The notes below the pieces were generated by a model that ran no database searches, was not told the origin of the DNA, and was given only the letters and a program-made list of their open reading frames with translations. Source: an uncultured Aquimarina sp. (GTDB taxonomy: Bacteria > Bacteroidota > Bacteroidia > Flavobacteriales > Flavobacteriaceae). From it: 64,000 nt of DNA. Numbering within the stretch: position 1 is the stretch's first letter; the number at the start of each line of letters is the position of its first letter. Below are positions 18,141 through 26,749 of the stretch, one piece after another. Location of the stretch: positions 124,001-188,000 of the forward strand of contig NZ_CANLYD010000003.1 in NCBI RefSeq assembly GCF_947495315.1, given 5' to 3'. The translations under genes were made by a program, and so were the position numbers.

Positions 18141-19562
18141 GTGAAATCGTATTTTATTAAAACTACTCTGTTTTGCATGTTTCTGTGCTCAGGCGCACTT
18201 ATGTATGGTCAAAGCGCATTAAAACTAAAAAAAGGAAAAGTAATTGATTCTCTTAGCGTTCCTTCTAGTGAAGGAAGTTATTATAGTATATATCTACCCA
18301 AATCTTTTGACCTTAATAAAAGTTGGCCAATACTTTTTGGATTTGACTCTAATAATAATGCTAATAATATAACAACTCTTTTTAGTAAAGCTGCAGAGGA
18401 GTTGGGTTTTGTGGTAGTGGTAACTAATTTTTCCAAAAAGTCAAGTATTAATGACAAATCAAAGTATGTTGCCTTTTTTATGGAACATATTTTTAGTCTT
18501 TTTCCAATTCAAAAAAGAAGAGTTTATGTCTTAGGGATTGGTAATGATGGACCTTTAAATAGTCTATTGCCACTTGTATATAAGGAATTTAATGGAGTGA
18601 TAGCGGTGGGGAATAGTTATTACTATAATGAGTCTGTCAAAGTACGAAGGGATTTTTCTTATATCGGAATGGTGGGTAATAAAAATTTTAGGTATCAAGA
18701 CTTTTTTAATACGAAAAAGTACTTAAGAAGGAAAGCTATAACCTCAGATGTTTATACGTATCAGGGAAATGAAGAACTCCCTTCAGAAGATTTAATGGTA
18801 AAAGCATTGACTTCTTTTACATTACAAGATATGCTAAAAGGTAAAATACAGACAGATTCTATTTGGGTTAAGAACATTTTTAAAAAGGATTTTGATGAGG
18901 TAGCTTTATTGAAAACGCAAGGTAAATATGTAGAGGCCTATGATGAGTTAACCAGAATGAGAAGTAAATACCGTTTGTTTTTTGATGTTGATCAACTTAA
19001 AGAAGAACAGAAGGTGATAAGAAAGGTAGATAGCTACAAAAAAGAGAAAAGACTTAGATCTAAATATCATACTAAAGAAAAATTATTGCGACAGACATTT
19101 ATCTTGTCGTTAGAAGAAGATATAGAACTTAATCAATATGATAATTTAGGTTGGTGGCAGTATAGGATGAGTGAGCTTGATAAGTTAACAAAAAACAAAG
19201 AAAAATATGCAAGTACTATGGTACTGAGAATAAAAGATTTCCTAAAGAATGTATTAATAGATTATAAAAAGGATACAGTTAAAGAAGAAAAAGAAATAGA
19301 CAGAAAAATATTTGTAAATATTTTAAGCACTATAGTTGATAAAAATGATTTTGAATCCTATCGAAAAATTATTTCTCTAAGCGCTATAGATCAAGATAAT
19401 ACAACTGCACTTTTTTATTTAGAAAAAATGCTTCAGAATGGATATAAGGAACTAGAACCACTTTATAACATAGAAGGCACCTTAGCTTTAAGAATATCCA
19501 AAGAGTATAATAATGTTATCAAAAAGTATTTAGGAACTTCAAAATACTTTATGTTCGATTAA
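18141..19562 (+). CDS. Catalytically degenerate paralogue of the 12012 hydrolase
   Basis: GTG start, then a signal peptide (ending ALMYGQ). Residues about 25-230 align with the hydrolase at 12012: IYLPKSFD against MYLPKSFN, then VYVLGIGNDGPL against VYLSGFSGGSRL, and TYQGNEELP against TYDGNHSWP. The nucleophile Ser and the catalytic His are both replaced (GIGND; NEE), so hydrolase activity is unlikely. The helical region that follows (about 240-473) is longer than in the paralogue and has TPR-like character. It may now be a binding or scaffold protein. Confidence 0.7.
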   Translation: MKSYFIKTTLFCMFLCSGALMYGQSALKLKKGKVIDSLSVPSSEGSYYSIYLPKSFDLNKSWPILFGFDSNNNANNITTLFSKAAEELGFVVVVTNFSKKSSINDKSKYVAFFMEHIFSLFPIQKRRVYVLGIGNDGPLNSLLPLVYKEFNGVIAVGNSYYYNESVKVRRDFSYIGMVGNKNFRYQDFFNTKKYLRRKAITSDVYTYQGNEELPSEDLMVKALTSFTLQDMLKGKIQTDSIWVKNIFKKDFDEVALLKTQGKYVEAYDELTRMRSKYRLFFDVDQLKEEQKVIRKVDSYKKEKRLRSKYHTKEKLLRQTFILSLEEDIELNQYDNLGWWQYRMSELDKLTKNKEKYASTMVLRIKDFLKNVLIDYKKDTVKEEKEIDRKIFVNILSTIVDKNDFESYRKIISLSAIDQDNTTALFYLEKMLQNGYKELEPLYNIEGTLALRISKEYNNVIKKYLGTSKYFMFD

Positions 19563-19637
19563 TGGTTTAATAAGTAATTGTGTATTTCAGCGATATTAAT
19601 AAACACTTAATCGTTATTTTGTTAATAACTTTTTAAT

Positions 19638-19674
19638 TTGTTACGGTTTTCGTGTAAAAATTAATATATCTTTA
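19638..19674 (+). promoter_or_regulatory. Candidate promoter for RNA copy B
   Basis: TATCTTTA (19667-19674) resembles the TAnnTTTG -7 box. A TTG at 19638 is 26 bases upstream, longer than the usual 17-23, so the -33 assignment is weak. Confidence 0.35.
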
Positions 19675-19680
19675 TAACAC

Positions 19681-19884
19681 GTAAAATATACATGATGTGT
19701 ATTATACAAATTAACATATCAAGAAATATGACGATATGGATTTGAAATTTTAATTTGGAATGCACATTGGGATAAATTAAGTGTGAGGACATTAGTCTAA
19801 AGACCCCAAATCTAAAAACTAAAGAGAGTACATAATTTACCCGATAACAGAAAGCGACCTTTGCATAAGGTTGCTTTTTTTTTG
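19681..19884 (+). ncRNA. Structured RNA candidate, copy B
   Basis: About 200 nt, free of a convincing ORF, closed by its own terminator. It aligns with copy C (20068) over more than 150 nt, with shared blocks AATTAACAT, ATGACG, GGATTT, TTTGGAAT, AGTGTGAGGACATTAGTCT, AGACCCCAAATCT and CTAAAGAGAGT. An outer stem pairs GGGATAAATTA (19769-19779) with TAATTTACCC (19833-19842); in copy C the matching stem is AGGGC/GCCCT. An inner hairpin is GTCT/AGAC. The terminator sequence differs entirely between copies. Function is unknown; a trans-acting small RNA fits better than a riboswitch because no gene follows on this strand. Confidence 0.6.
19852..19883 (+). terminator. Terminator of RNA copy B
   Basis: AAGCGACCTT / AAGGTTGCTT (10-bp stem with one G-U, 5-base loop) followed by nine T residues. 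Confidence 0.85.
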
Positions 19885-20030
19885 ATACCTTCTTTTTTTA
19901 TTTCATGCTAAATCAGGGAATTAGTAAACGAAAAACAAAGTGATGACTTCTTTCTGAAGGCTGTGAAAAGTAAAAAAACAGGATTTTTGTGTATTTCATC
20001 GAATATTTATGTTTTTTATCGCTATTTTTT

Positions 20031-20061
20031 TTGTATTAACAATTTTTTTACAATATATTTA
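20031..20061 (+). promoter_or_regulatory. Candidate promoter for RNA copy C
   Basis: TTG (20031-20033), 20 bases, then TATATTTA (20054-20061): the spacing and sequence fit the Flavobacteriia TTG-N17-23-TAnnTTTG promoter. The predicted start is about 20068. Confidence 0.55.
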
Positions 20062-20067
20062 CATCAA

Positions 20068-20268
20068 CTTAAAAACACTATGATGTATGGCCAGAATTAA
20101 CATTTTAAACTGTATGACGGTACGGATTTAAAATTTTAGTTTGGAATACGTCAGGGCCTGTTAGGTGTGAGGACATTAGTCTGAAAGACCCCAAATCTGG
20201 AAGCTAAAGAGAGTGCGTAATTTGCCCTAAAATTGATGAAAGCGTTCTGTAAAAGGAGCGCTTTTATA
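20068..20268 (+). ncRNA. Structured RNA candidate, copy C
   Basis: Tandem homologue of copy B with its own promoter and terminator (AAAGCGTTC / GAGCGCTTT, 20239-20264, then TATATTT). Outer stem AGGGC (20153-20157) with GCCCT (20224-20228); inner hairpin GTCT-GAA-AGAC follows the GTGTGAGGACATTA core. The remaining parts of 19563-20287 are AT-rich spacer. The next gene is on the opposite strand and ends at 20288, so this RNA is not a leader of a downstream gene. Confidence 0.6.
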
Positions 20269-20287
20269 TTTCTAATCAGCTTATCAC

Positions 20288-21049
20288 CTATTTCGAAATT
20301 ACTAAATGCGGTACTTGTTCTAATTTCCAGTCAATTACAAGTCCTCCGGCTAATGATCTTGCAATTTCTGCTCCGTACAGATATTCACACAAATATAAAG
20401 CCGCCTCAAAACTTTTGGCACCACCAGCAGAAGTAATGTATTTTCCATCATGAACAAATAAAACATCTTTTCTTACGTCCAGATCAGGAAACATATCACG
20501 CATTTTATCTATATCACTCGGAAAGGTTGTAGAAACTACATTGTTTAGTATTCCGGCTTTAGCTAAGACAAAAGCTCCATCACAATGTGAAGTCATATAG
20601 ATAGCAGTTTGATCTACTTTTTTTACGAAATTAATCATAGCTGTATCTTCTAAATCTGTATCTAGATGATGTTCTGCAGAGGGTACAACCAGAATATCAA
20701 TTTTTGGTAAAGAATCTTTTAAATAATTATAATCAGGTATGATCTTCACACCTTCAAAAGTTGTAATAGGAGCATCAGTGTTTGCTACTGTAAAAACATT
20801 CATCTGCTTAATATTTTTGCGATATTGTGTATGCTGAAAAATATCAAAAGGCGCAGTAAATTCGGTGTTATACGTGCCATTCATTATTAGGAAAGCTACA
20901 TTATAACGGTTAGGTTCTAGTTTAGGGAATGTCTTTTTGTTTTCGACGATTTCAATAGACTTTTCTGGATTTTGGATAGGTTTTTCTTGGCTTTTTTCTT
21001 GACAGCCAATAAATGTTATTGATATAATAATATATAATATGCGCTTCAT
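20288..21049 (-). CDS. DJ-1/PfpI-like lipoprotein
   Basis: Lipoprotein signal with the lipobox FIGC (Cys16), then a DJ-1/PfpI domain (about 48-245). It includes NVAFLIMNGTYNTEFTAPFDIF and the nucleophile elbow MTSHCDGAFVLAKAG, where the Cys aligns with the reactive cysteine of the family. The protein would sit in the periplasm or on a membrane face, unusual for this mostly cytoplasmic superfamily, although similar envelope members exist in Bacteroidota. It lies 11 bases after the MFS gene and is probably co-transcribed with it. Confidence 0.8.
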   Translation of the reverse strand: MKRILYIIISITFIGCQEKSQEKPIQNPEKSIEIVENKKTFPKLEPNRYNVAFLIMNGTYNTEFTAPFDIFQHTQYRKNIKQMNVFTVANTDAPITTFEGVKIIPDYNYLKDSLPKIDILVVPSAEHHLDTDLEDTAMINFVKKVDQTAIYMTSHCDGAFVLAKAGILNNVVSTTFPSDIDKMRDMFPDLDVRKDVLFVHDGKYITSAGGAKSFEAALYLCEYLYGAEIARSLAGGLVIDWKLEQVPHLVISK

Positions 21050-21060
21050 AATATTGTTTC

Positions 21061-22290
21061 TTAAATAGGTTTTAATGTATGCTTAGTATCTTCTTTACTC
21101 ACTTTTAGTTTTACAATAAACAATAAAAATGTACCAATTGCTGCAATTCCAGCCATTAATAACCAAGCATTATTGTAACCATATTGATTAATAAATTGCA
21201 TACCTGAGTTATGTCCAAATATATGAGCTAAAGAAAAAGACATGCTATACATACCCATATAAGCACCTTGTCTTCCTCTCTTAGACCTATCTAAGGCGAA
21301 TGCATTTCCGAAAGGAAACGAAATCATTTCTCCGATCGTTGCTATGATCATACCAATAACAACAATACCTACCCAAGGAGTAACTAATAACAATATAAAA
21401 CTAATTCCAGTAAGGATAAATCCACTAATTACACTACCGATTTTGGAAAATGAGGTAGACTCTAGATATGCTATTAAAGGCATTTCAAAAATAAAAATTA
21501 ATGCTCCGTTTAATGCTAATATTAATCCTATATTCCTTTCGGATAAAAAGTGCACTTCTTTATAATACAGAGGAATCGTCGAGAAATATTGCACAAATAT
21601 AAATCCAAATAAAGTTAATGCGATAAGAAAAAGGATATAAATTCCATCTCTATAAGCAGGAGTGGGATTGTCTACTACAACTTCTTTATCTAGTATTCTG
21701 GCTTTTTTGGGATGTAATGTTTTAATCATAATAAAACCGGCAAGAATACACGTAATTCCATCTATCCAAAATAACCCAGAATAACCTACGGTAGCAATGA
21801 TTAAACCTCCCAAAGCGGGGCCCATTGAGAATCCTAGGTTTATGGCTAACCTTATAAAAGTTAATGATCTTGTTTTGTTTTCAGGTTTACTATATGCACT
21901 TAATGCAACAAAAAATGCCGGACGTGCAGCATCCGCGATCGCGATAAGAACAAAAAAACTGATACAGATACTCCAGAAACTGGAAAAATATTGGACAATA
22001 AAAAATGAAATACCTGTTAATAAAAGAGATCCCAAAATTACTTTATAATACCCAATATGATCACTTAATTTACCACCGATCCACGCACCTAATAAAGAAC
22101 CTAAACCATAGCTCGTCATTACCCAGCCTATCTGACCGAATGAAAAGCATAAGTCATCAGAAAGATACAATGATAAAAAAGGTATCACCATAGCCCCCAT
22201 TCTGTTAATTAAAGTAATAAGTGCTAACCACCAAACTTCTTTTGATAAACCCGAAAAAGTATCTATATAATTTAGTAAAAGTTTATTCAA
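21061..22290 (-). CDS. MFS transporter, probable drug/metabolite exporter
   Basis: A 409-residue, twelve-helix major facilitator protein with the family motif in the 2-3 loop (GAWIGGKLSDHIGYYKVILG) and proline/glycine-rich helices. It resembles MdtH/YceL-like exporters. First gene of a two-gene unit with the DJ-1-like lipoprotein. Substrate cannot be told from sequence. Confidence 0.88.
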   Translation of the reverse strand: MNKLLLNYIDTFSGLSKEVWWLALITLINRMGAMVIPFLSLYLSDDLCFSFGQIGWVMTSYGLGSLLGAWIGGKLSDHIGYYKVILGSLLLTGISFFIVQYFSSFWSICISFFVLIAIADAARPAFFVALSAYSKPENKTRSLTFIRLAINLGFSMGPALGGLIIATVGYSGLFWIDGITCILAGFIMIKTLHPKKARILDKEVVVDNPTPAYRDGIYILFLIALTLFGFIFVQYFSTIPLYYKEVHFLSERNIGLILALNGALIFIFEMPLIAYLESTSFSKIGSVISGFILTGISFILLLVTPWVGIVVIGMIIATIGEMISFPFGNAFALDRSKRGRQGAYMGMYSMSFSLAHIFGHNSGMQFINQYGYNNAWLLMAGIAAIGTFLLFIVKLKVSKEDTKHTLKPI

Positions 22291-22392
22291 TGTATTAGTG
22301 GTTGGTTTATTAATAACAGATAAAAGTAACTTTTTGTCGAAAAACTATATACAATTTTAGAGAATATTAACGTGTTTATTACTAATGCTTTG

Positions 22393-22400
22393 TATTTTTG
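22393..22400 (+). promoter_or_regulatory. -7 promoter element of the DUF1684 gene
   Basis: TATTTTTG is a perfect TAnnTTTG match, 16 bases before the GTG start, implying a very short leader. No clear TTG -33 element was found. Confidence 0.45.
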
Positions 22401-22416
22401 CAAAAAATAGGGGACA

Positions 22417-23031
22417 GTGTACAGATTATCTTTTTTACTAATGCTATTCTTTAGTCATATAGGGGCTCAGGATTCTACAACCATTAAAAAAATATTGGCA
22501 TTTCAGGAAGAGCTTAATAAAGAGTTCGCTTCTGAAGAAAAATCGCCGTTAACACCAAAAGATTTTAAAACATTTAAGGAGTTAGACTTTTTTGATGTTG
22601 ATACTTCGTATAGTATTTTGGCTAAGTTCATTCGTACACCATACGAAACTCCTTTTATTATGAAAACAACTACAAATAGAGAACCGGTGTATGTAAAATA
22701 TGGCGAAGCTCATTTTGTGCTCCAGGAAAAAGAATGGATATTGAATATATATCAAAGTCAAGGGTTAAAAACCCAACCTGAGTATGAGGATTATCTTTTT
22801 CTTCCTTTTACCGATTTAAGTAATGGAGAAACTAGTTACGGAGGAGGACGTTTTATAGATCTTAAAATCCCAGAAGATGATATGATTCTAATTGATTTTA
22901 ATACTGCTTATAATCCATATTGTGCTTATAGTGCCAGATATTCTTGTCCCATTCCTCCAGAAGAAAACCACTTAGAATTAGAGATTCCTGTAGGTGTTAA
23001 AAAGTATAATAAACAAGAAGCAAATAAATAA
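22417..23031 (+). CDS. DUF1684 family protein
   Basis: A 204-residue exported protein (GTG start, signal ending SHIGAQ). The DUF1684 hallmark is near the C-terminus: FNTAYNPYCAYSARYSCPIP followed by PEENHLELEIPVGVKKY. A central YVKYGEAHFVLQEKE strand pattern is also typical. The biochemical function of the family is unknown. Single-gene unit ending at a shared terminator. Confidence 0.88.
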   Translation: MYRLSFLLMLFFSHIGAQDSTTIKKILAFQEELNKEFASEEKSPLTPKDFKTFKELDFFDVDTSYSILAKFIRTPYETPFIMKTTTNREPVYVKYGEAHFVLQEKEWILNIYQSQGLKTQPEYEDYLFLPFTDLSNGETSYGGGRFIDLKIPEDDMILIDFNTAYNPYCAYSARYSCPIPPEENHLELEIPVGVKKYNKQEANK

Positions 23032-23032
23032 A

Positions 23033-23063
23033 AAAAGCGCTCTGAAATCATCAGAGCGCTTTT
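23033..23063. terminator. Bidirectional terminator
   Basis: AAAAGCGCTCTGA / TCAGAGCGCTTTT, 13-bp perfect stem with a 5-base loop, between the convergent DUF1684 and porin genes; T/A runs flank both sides. Confidence 0.9.
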
Positions 23064-23097
23064 AGCATAAACAAACAATATATTAAACTATAATATA

Positions 23098-24231
23098 TTA
23101 AAACTTATAGATGGCTCCAAGAACAAAAGACGAAAGACTTTTTGTCAATTCTCCATCATTATCTAAAAAGGTATCTTCCGATGTTGAATCCAATCTTAAC
23201 TCAGGTTTTAGTGTAAGATTTCCAATATCGTAACTTCCTGTTAAGGTAGCAGCAATAACACTACCATCTAGTTCTGAATCTACGCCAAAAGGAGTTGAGA
23301 TATCAGCACCATCGACAACAATTAACCCACCGTTAAATTGAGCAAAATACTCTCCTCTCAATCCTAAAGTGAATTTTTCGGCAACCTTAAATTGTGGGTA
23401 TAATGCAACACCATAAAATCCAGATGCATCGGCATCTCCTTGATCTTCTGTGGTTAAATATGTTGCATTAACTCCTAAATAAAATTTTTCTGCAAGATCC
23501 CATCCTGTAGTTAAATCAGCTTGAAATGTAGGTCCTACTTCTCCCGGTTCTCCTTCGTTTCCATATCTGAAGTTCAGGTAAGCACTACCATTATCAGCAG
23601 AATATCCTACCTGAGCTCCAAAAATATAAGTGTCGAACGGATTGTTTTCTGTATAATCTGTTGGATTCATAACTGCTACCATTGCCGACCAATTATCATT
23701 AATTGCAAAATCAGCCTTCAGTCCTGTATGAGAGAAAGGTCCATAAGAGAACATATAAGAAGTAGAATAGTTAAAGTTTCCAGTTGGAGAGATTACTTCA
23801 TATCCAAGAAACGTATTGAAATTACCAAAAGTAAGCTTGAATTTTTCAGTTACGTTCCAGTATGCATATAATTGGTTAACAATTTGCGCAGAATCCTCAG
23901 AATTAAATACTGCATCTTCTCCTCTTTGACCATAAACAAGATCAGCTACAAATCCTACTTTTTCTCCTTCATAACCAAGAATTATATTAGCCATACCTAA
24001 GGCAAATCCAGATTCATTAGCAAAAGAAGTTGCTGGTGCTGTAGAATTGTCATTTTGCGCTCCAAAATTATATCTAAAATATCCATCTACGGATCCGTTA
24101 ACAGAAAAGTTATCGAACCATTTTTTTTCTTCCTCCTCTTGTGCAATTGACGTAAAGCTAATTAGCGCTAAAGAAAAAAGACATACTTTGTTAAAAAGTT
24201 TTGTTACGGTTTTTGTTTTCATAATAAACAT
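23098..24231 (-). CDS. Outer-membrane porin (OmpL/bbp2-like beta-barrel)
   Basis: A 377-residue exported protein; the signal ends SIAQEE, and an internal ATG four codons in is an equally good start. Alternating hydrophobic strands run through the whole length, with repeated patterns such as FKLTFGNFNTFLGYEV, and a C-terminal aromatic end (VLGAIYKF) typical of barrel insertion. It matches the bbp2/OmpL-like porin type. The P-II gene lies just upstream on the same strand, pointing to a link with nitrogen-source uptake, though each gene appears to have its own promoter or terminator. Confidence 0.82.
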   Translation of the reverse strand: MFIMKTKTVTKLFNKVCLFSLALISFTSIAQEEEEKKWFDNFSVNGSVDGYFRYNFGAQNDNSTAPATSFANESGFALGMANIILGYEGEKVGFVADLVYGQRGEDAVFNSEDSAQIVNQLYAYWNVTEKFKLTFGNFNTFLGYEVISPTGNFNYSTSYMFSYGPFSHTGLKADFAINDNWSAMVAVMNPTDYTENNPFDTYIFGAQVGYSADNGSAYLNFRYGNEGEPGEVGPTFQADLTTGWDLAEKFYLGVNATYLTTEDQGDADASGFYGVALYPQFKVAEKFTLGLRGEYFAQFNGGLIVVDGADISTPFGVDSELDGSVIAATLTGSYDIGNLTLKPELRLDSTSEDTFLDNDGELTKSLSSFVLGAIYKF

Positions 24232-24264
24232 TAATTGGTATTAATTTGTTTTTAATTGGAGCTG

Positions 24265-24294
24265 TAAAACTATGTTAAAACATTTTTACCCCAA
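24265..24294 (-). promoter_or_regulatory. Candidate porin promoter
   Basis: On the minus strand TTG (24292-24294), 19 bases, then TAGTTTTA (24265-24272), close to TTG-N17-23-TAnnTTTG, about 33 bases before the porin start. The remainder of 24232-24545 is AT-rich spacer and the P-II terminator. Confidence 0.45.
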
Positions 24295-24496
24295 TAAAAA
24301 AAAGGGTGCGAAGTGTTATTTTTGTATATTTTTAATTTTATACCCCATAAAAATTAGACATTAATGTTTATTTAGTGGTTTTTTGAGAATTTGAAAGTGT
24401 CTTTTTGATACTTTACAGGTTTTGGATATGATAAGTATGTAAAAAGTGTGGAGTATTGTCAGAAAAAAACAGCTTTTTATGTTAAAAATTTCAAAA

Positions 24497-24527
24497 AAAA
24501 AGCTTGCTGATATAAAGCAAGCTTTTT
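24497..24527 (-). terminator. Terminator after the P-II gene
   Basis: AAAAAGCTTGCT / AGCAAGCTTTTT, 12-bp perfect stem with a 7-base loop, 18 bases past the P-II stop. Confidence 0.82.
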
Positions 24528-24545
24528 GATATATATAATTTAAGT

Positions 24546-24884
24546 TTAGTTCACAGCCTGATTACCGTGCTCTCCTGTTCGTATTCTAAAGGTGTTCTGT
24601 ACTTCAGATACAAAAATTTTCCCATCACCGACTTCTCCAGTTTTAGCTGCGTCAATAATTGTTTGTACGGTTTTTTCTTCGAATTCATCGGATACGACTA
24701 TAGAAAGATATCTACGTTGTATATCAGATGTACTATAGCTAATTCCTCTATATACCTGTCCTTTTTTTTCATTACCTACACCTGTTACGTCCCAGTATGT
24801 AAAGAAGTTTACTTCTATCTCATGCAATGCATCTTTAACTGCTTTAAATCTTGATTTACGTATAATAGCTTCTATTTTTTTCAT
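24546..24884 (-). CDS. P-II family nitrogen regulatory protein
   Basis: A 112-residue P-II signal protein, trimeric in characterised members, sensing 2-oxoglutarate and ATP/ADP. It starts MKKIEAIIRKSRF. The T-loop YRGISYSTSDIQRR keeps a Tyr aligned with the uridylylated Tyr51 of GlnB, and the B-loop is TGEVGDGKIFVSEV; the C-terminus is FRIRTGEHG. No amtB ammonium channel, the usual partner, is in the window; the neighbour is a porin. Whether it is GlnB or GlnK type is undecided. Confidence 0.93.
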   Translation of the reverse strand: MKKIEAIIRKSRFKAVKDALHEIEVNFFTYWDVTGVGNEKKGQVYRGISYSTSDIQRRYLSIVVSDEFEEKTVQTIIDAAKTGEVGDGKIFVSEVQNTFRIRTGEHGNQAVN

Positions 24885-25077
24885 TTAATGTTGGTTGTTT
24901 TAGAGGTTGAAAAAATTTAAAAAATTGAAGAGTCGCCTAAAAAGCAATATATTAATGTCAAACTGAGTCTCCTCAATATGTACGGACAGGTATCGAAGTT
25001 TTTAATATTTTTGATTTTCAAATTATCTTCAACAAGTTCTGACTGACAATTTTTTATGACTTTTTAGTTGACTTCTT

Positions 25078-25443
25078 TTATTTTACAATCCACATACCTA
25101 AAAATACTAAAAGAAATCCTATAACGAAAGAACTAATAGTATAGATACTAAAGCTTACAAAATCGCCTGATCGTAAAAGCATATGGTTTTCATATGCAAA
25201 AGTAGAAAAGGTAGTGAATCCTCCGCAAAACCCTGTAGCAAGTAGTAAAACCGTATTTTGAGACAAGACATTGTTTTTAAGTGCTAGTCCCAGAATAATA
25301 CCTATCAGAAAGCTACCGAGAATATTAGCAGTAAAAGTTCCATAAGGAATTCCGTTAGTATCATTATTTAAATACTTACTGATAAGGAATCTGGCAACGC
25401 TACCGGTACCGCCTCCAATAAATACTAGTATTAACTGTTTCAT
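25078..25443 (-). CDS. crcB: Fluoride channel CrcB/Fluc
   Basis: A 121-residue four-helix membrane protein of the Fluc family, which exports fluoride as a dual-topology dimer. Signature segments are GGGTGSVARFLISKY near the N-terminus and TGFCGGFTTFSTFAYE (about 90-105), which holds the central Na+-binding and Phe-box residues. No fluoride riboswitch was found upstream. It follows the SRPBCC gene but is separated by a strong terminator. Confidence 0.95.
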   Translation of the reverse strand: MKQLILVFIGGGTGSVARFLISKYLNNDTNGIPYGTFTANILGSFLIGIILGLALKNNVLSQNTVLLLATGFCGGFTTFSTFAYENHMLLRSGDFVSFSIYTISSFVIGFLLVFLGMWIVK

Positions 25444-25469
25444 TTGGGAATGTAGTTGGCAACTAGATG

Positions 25470-25514
25470 AAAAACTAAAATTTTGATGATTGTGTTATCA
25501 AAATTTTAGTTTTT
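25470..25514 (-). terminator. Long-stem terminator after the SRPBCC gene
   Basis: An 18-bp perfect stem (arms 25470-25487 and 25497-25514, 9-base loop) ends in T residues on the minus strand. It would isolate crcB from the upstream gene. Confidence 0.8.
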
Positions 25515-25528
25515 CAAATTTTTGATTT

Positions 25529-26563
25529 TTACTTTATAGGGATGAAAATTTCTGTAATCCATTCAGCTGGATTCGGTTGTAGACCTGGATCTACTCTATA
25601 TATTTCAAAAGCAGGAGATGTTTCGCTAAGTTCTAAACCATTATCATTAATGTATTTATAACCTGCTTCCCAAGCTTCTTTTAGATTTATATAATCCCCT
25701 TTTAATGTTGTTTTTACTACTTTTTGTTTAGGTAAAAAATCACAGCGTATATTACTATCAGCAGGAGTGATTACTTCATCTCGCACTGGTATTCCGGTTG
25801 AATAAATAGCGGTTCCTTGCTCCTCATTAAATTCATTGTAAATGGTTAAAGGCATTCCGGTTTGAGGTAGATTGTTTTGTCTTACATATGCCATTACTGC
25901 TGGTAACATTTGTGCCATTTTTTGAGAAATATCGGCAATAGAAGATGCAGTAGCGCTGTACATATAGTAACCACCACTATGTTCTGTTATTCCGTCTACA
26001 CTTACAGAATGTTCTTTCATTTTTTCGTTTACAAAAGTATCTAGTTTTTCGAGACCCTTTTGATACATTGGTTTGATGCTTTGAGATAAAGTGCTGTCTT
26101 GAGTCATCCAGAATGCTTTTTCCATAAAAGATTGTTCTCCCTTCATTCCCCAAGTTACCTTCGTTTTTTTACCTTCTAATTTCTCAAATTTCCAGTATAC
26201 ATCACTAATACTTTCTCCCATTGGAGTAATAAAAGTGATTTTTTGATCGATACTAGTAAATGGTGCAGCCTTTATAGTTTTCATGCTTCCATCTCCTTGA
26301 GTTTCACTTTTCCAGCTATAAGAAGCGCCATCACCACTGGTTTGGCTTGCGTATTCCATGATCATGTCATCAGAATCATCCATCCAGGGACCCCATTTCT
26401 CCCAAGTCTTATATTCATTGATTGTGTTAAAAAGTAATTCATCAGGAGCATCAATTACTCTGCTTTCTTCTGCTTGATACTTGCCATCTGCTATGGCTAT
26501 ATAAACACCACCACCGATAACAATAATAAGTAAAAGAAAAAATAAATATTTTATAATTTTCAT
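25529..26563 (-). CDS. SRPBCC-GyrI-like fusion, membrane-anchored
   Basis: A 344-residue protein with an N-terminal membrane anchor (about 5-25). A SRPBCC/polyketide-cyclase-type domain follows (about 33-165; ADGKYQAEESRVIDAPDELL, typical of the superfamily). The C-terminal half (about 185-344) resembles the GyrI/AraC effector-binding fold, ending ETSPAFEIYRVDP. Both folds bind small hydrophobic molecules. Such fusions are common in Flavobacteriia; no ligand is known. Confidence 0.78.
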   Translation of the reverse strand: MKIIKYLFFLLLIIVIGGGVYIAIADGKYQAEESRVIDAPDELLFNTINEYKTWEKWGPWMDDSDDMIMEYASQTSGDGASYSWKSETQGDGSMKTIKAAPFTSIDQKITFITPMGESISDVYWKFEKLEGKKTKVTWGMKGEQSFMEKAFWMTQDSTLSQSIKPMYQKGLEKLDTFVNEKMKEHSVSVDGITEHSGGYYMYSATASSIADISQKMAQMLPAVMAYVRQNNLPQTGMPLTIYNEFNEEQGTAIYSTGIPVRDEVITPADSNIRCDFLPKQKVVKTTLKGDYINLKEAWEAGYKYINDNGLELSETSPAFEIYRVDPGLQPNPAEWITEIFIPIK

Positions 26564-26699
26564 GTTAGTTAGTTTAGATTGTTTCTGTAGCTAATATAGT
26601 CAATTTTTGAGATGGTTTTTTAGTTTAAAGATTTTCAGGGTGTTGACTGTTTTGGTTTTAAAATTTCATAGCATTACAACGAAATATAAATCTAAAATC

Positions 26700-26726
26700 T
26701 TGATTTTTTTTATTTCGTTACATTTG
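26700..26726 (+). promoter_or_regulatory. Candidate promoter of the DPP III gene
   Basis: TACATTTG (26719-26726) is a perfect TAnnTTTG box, with TTG at 26700-26702 at 16-base spacing. The start codon follows 23 bases later. Confidence 0.5.
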
Positions 26727-26749
26727 CTGAGAACAATAAACATAAACAA

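Noticed and set aside
25444..25528. Fluoride riboswitch before crcB
   Set aside because: The upstream stretch contains a long terminator stem of the previous gene and no conserved crcB-motif core.
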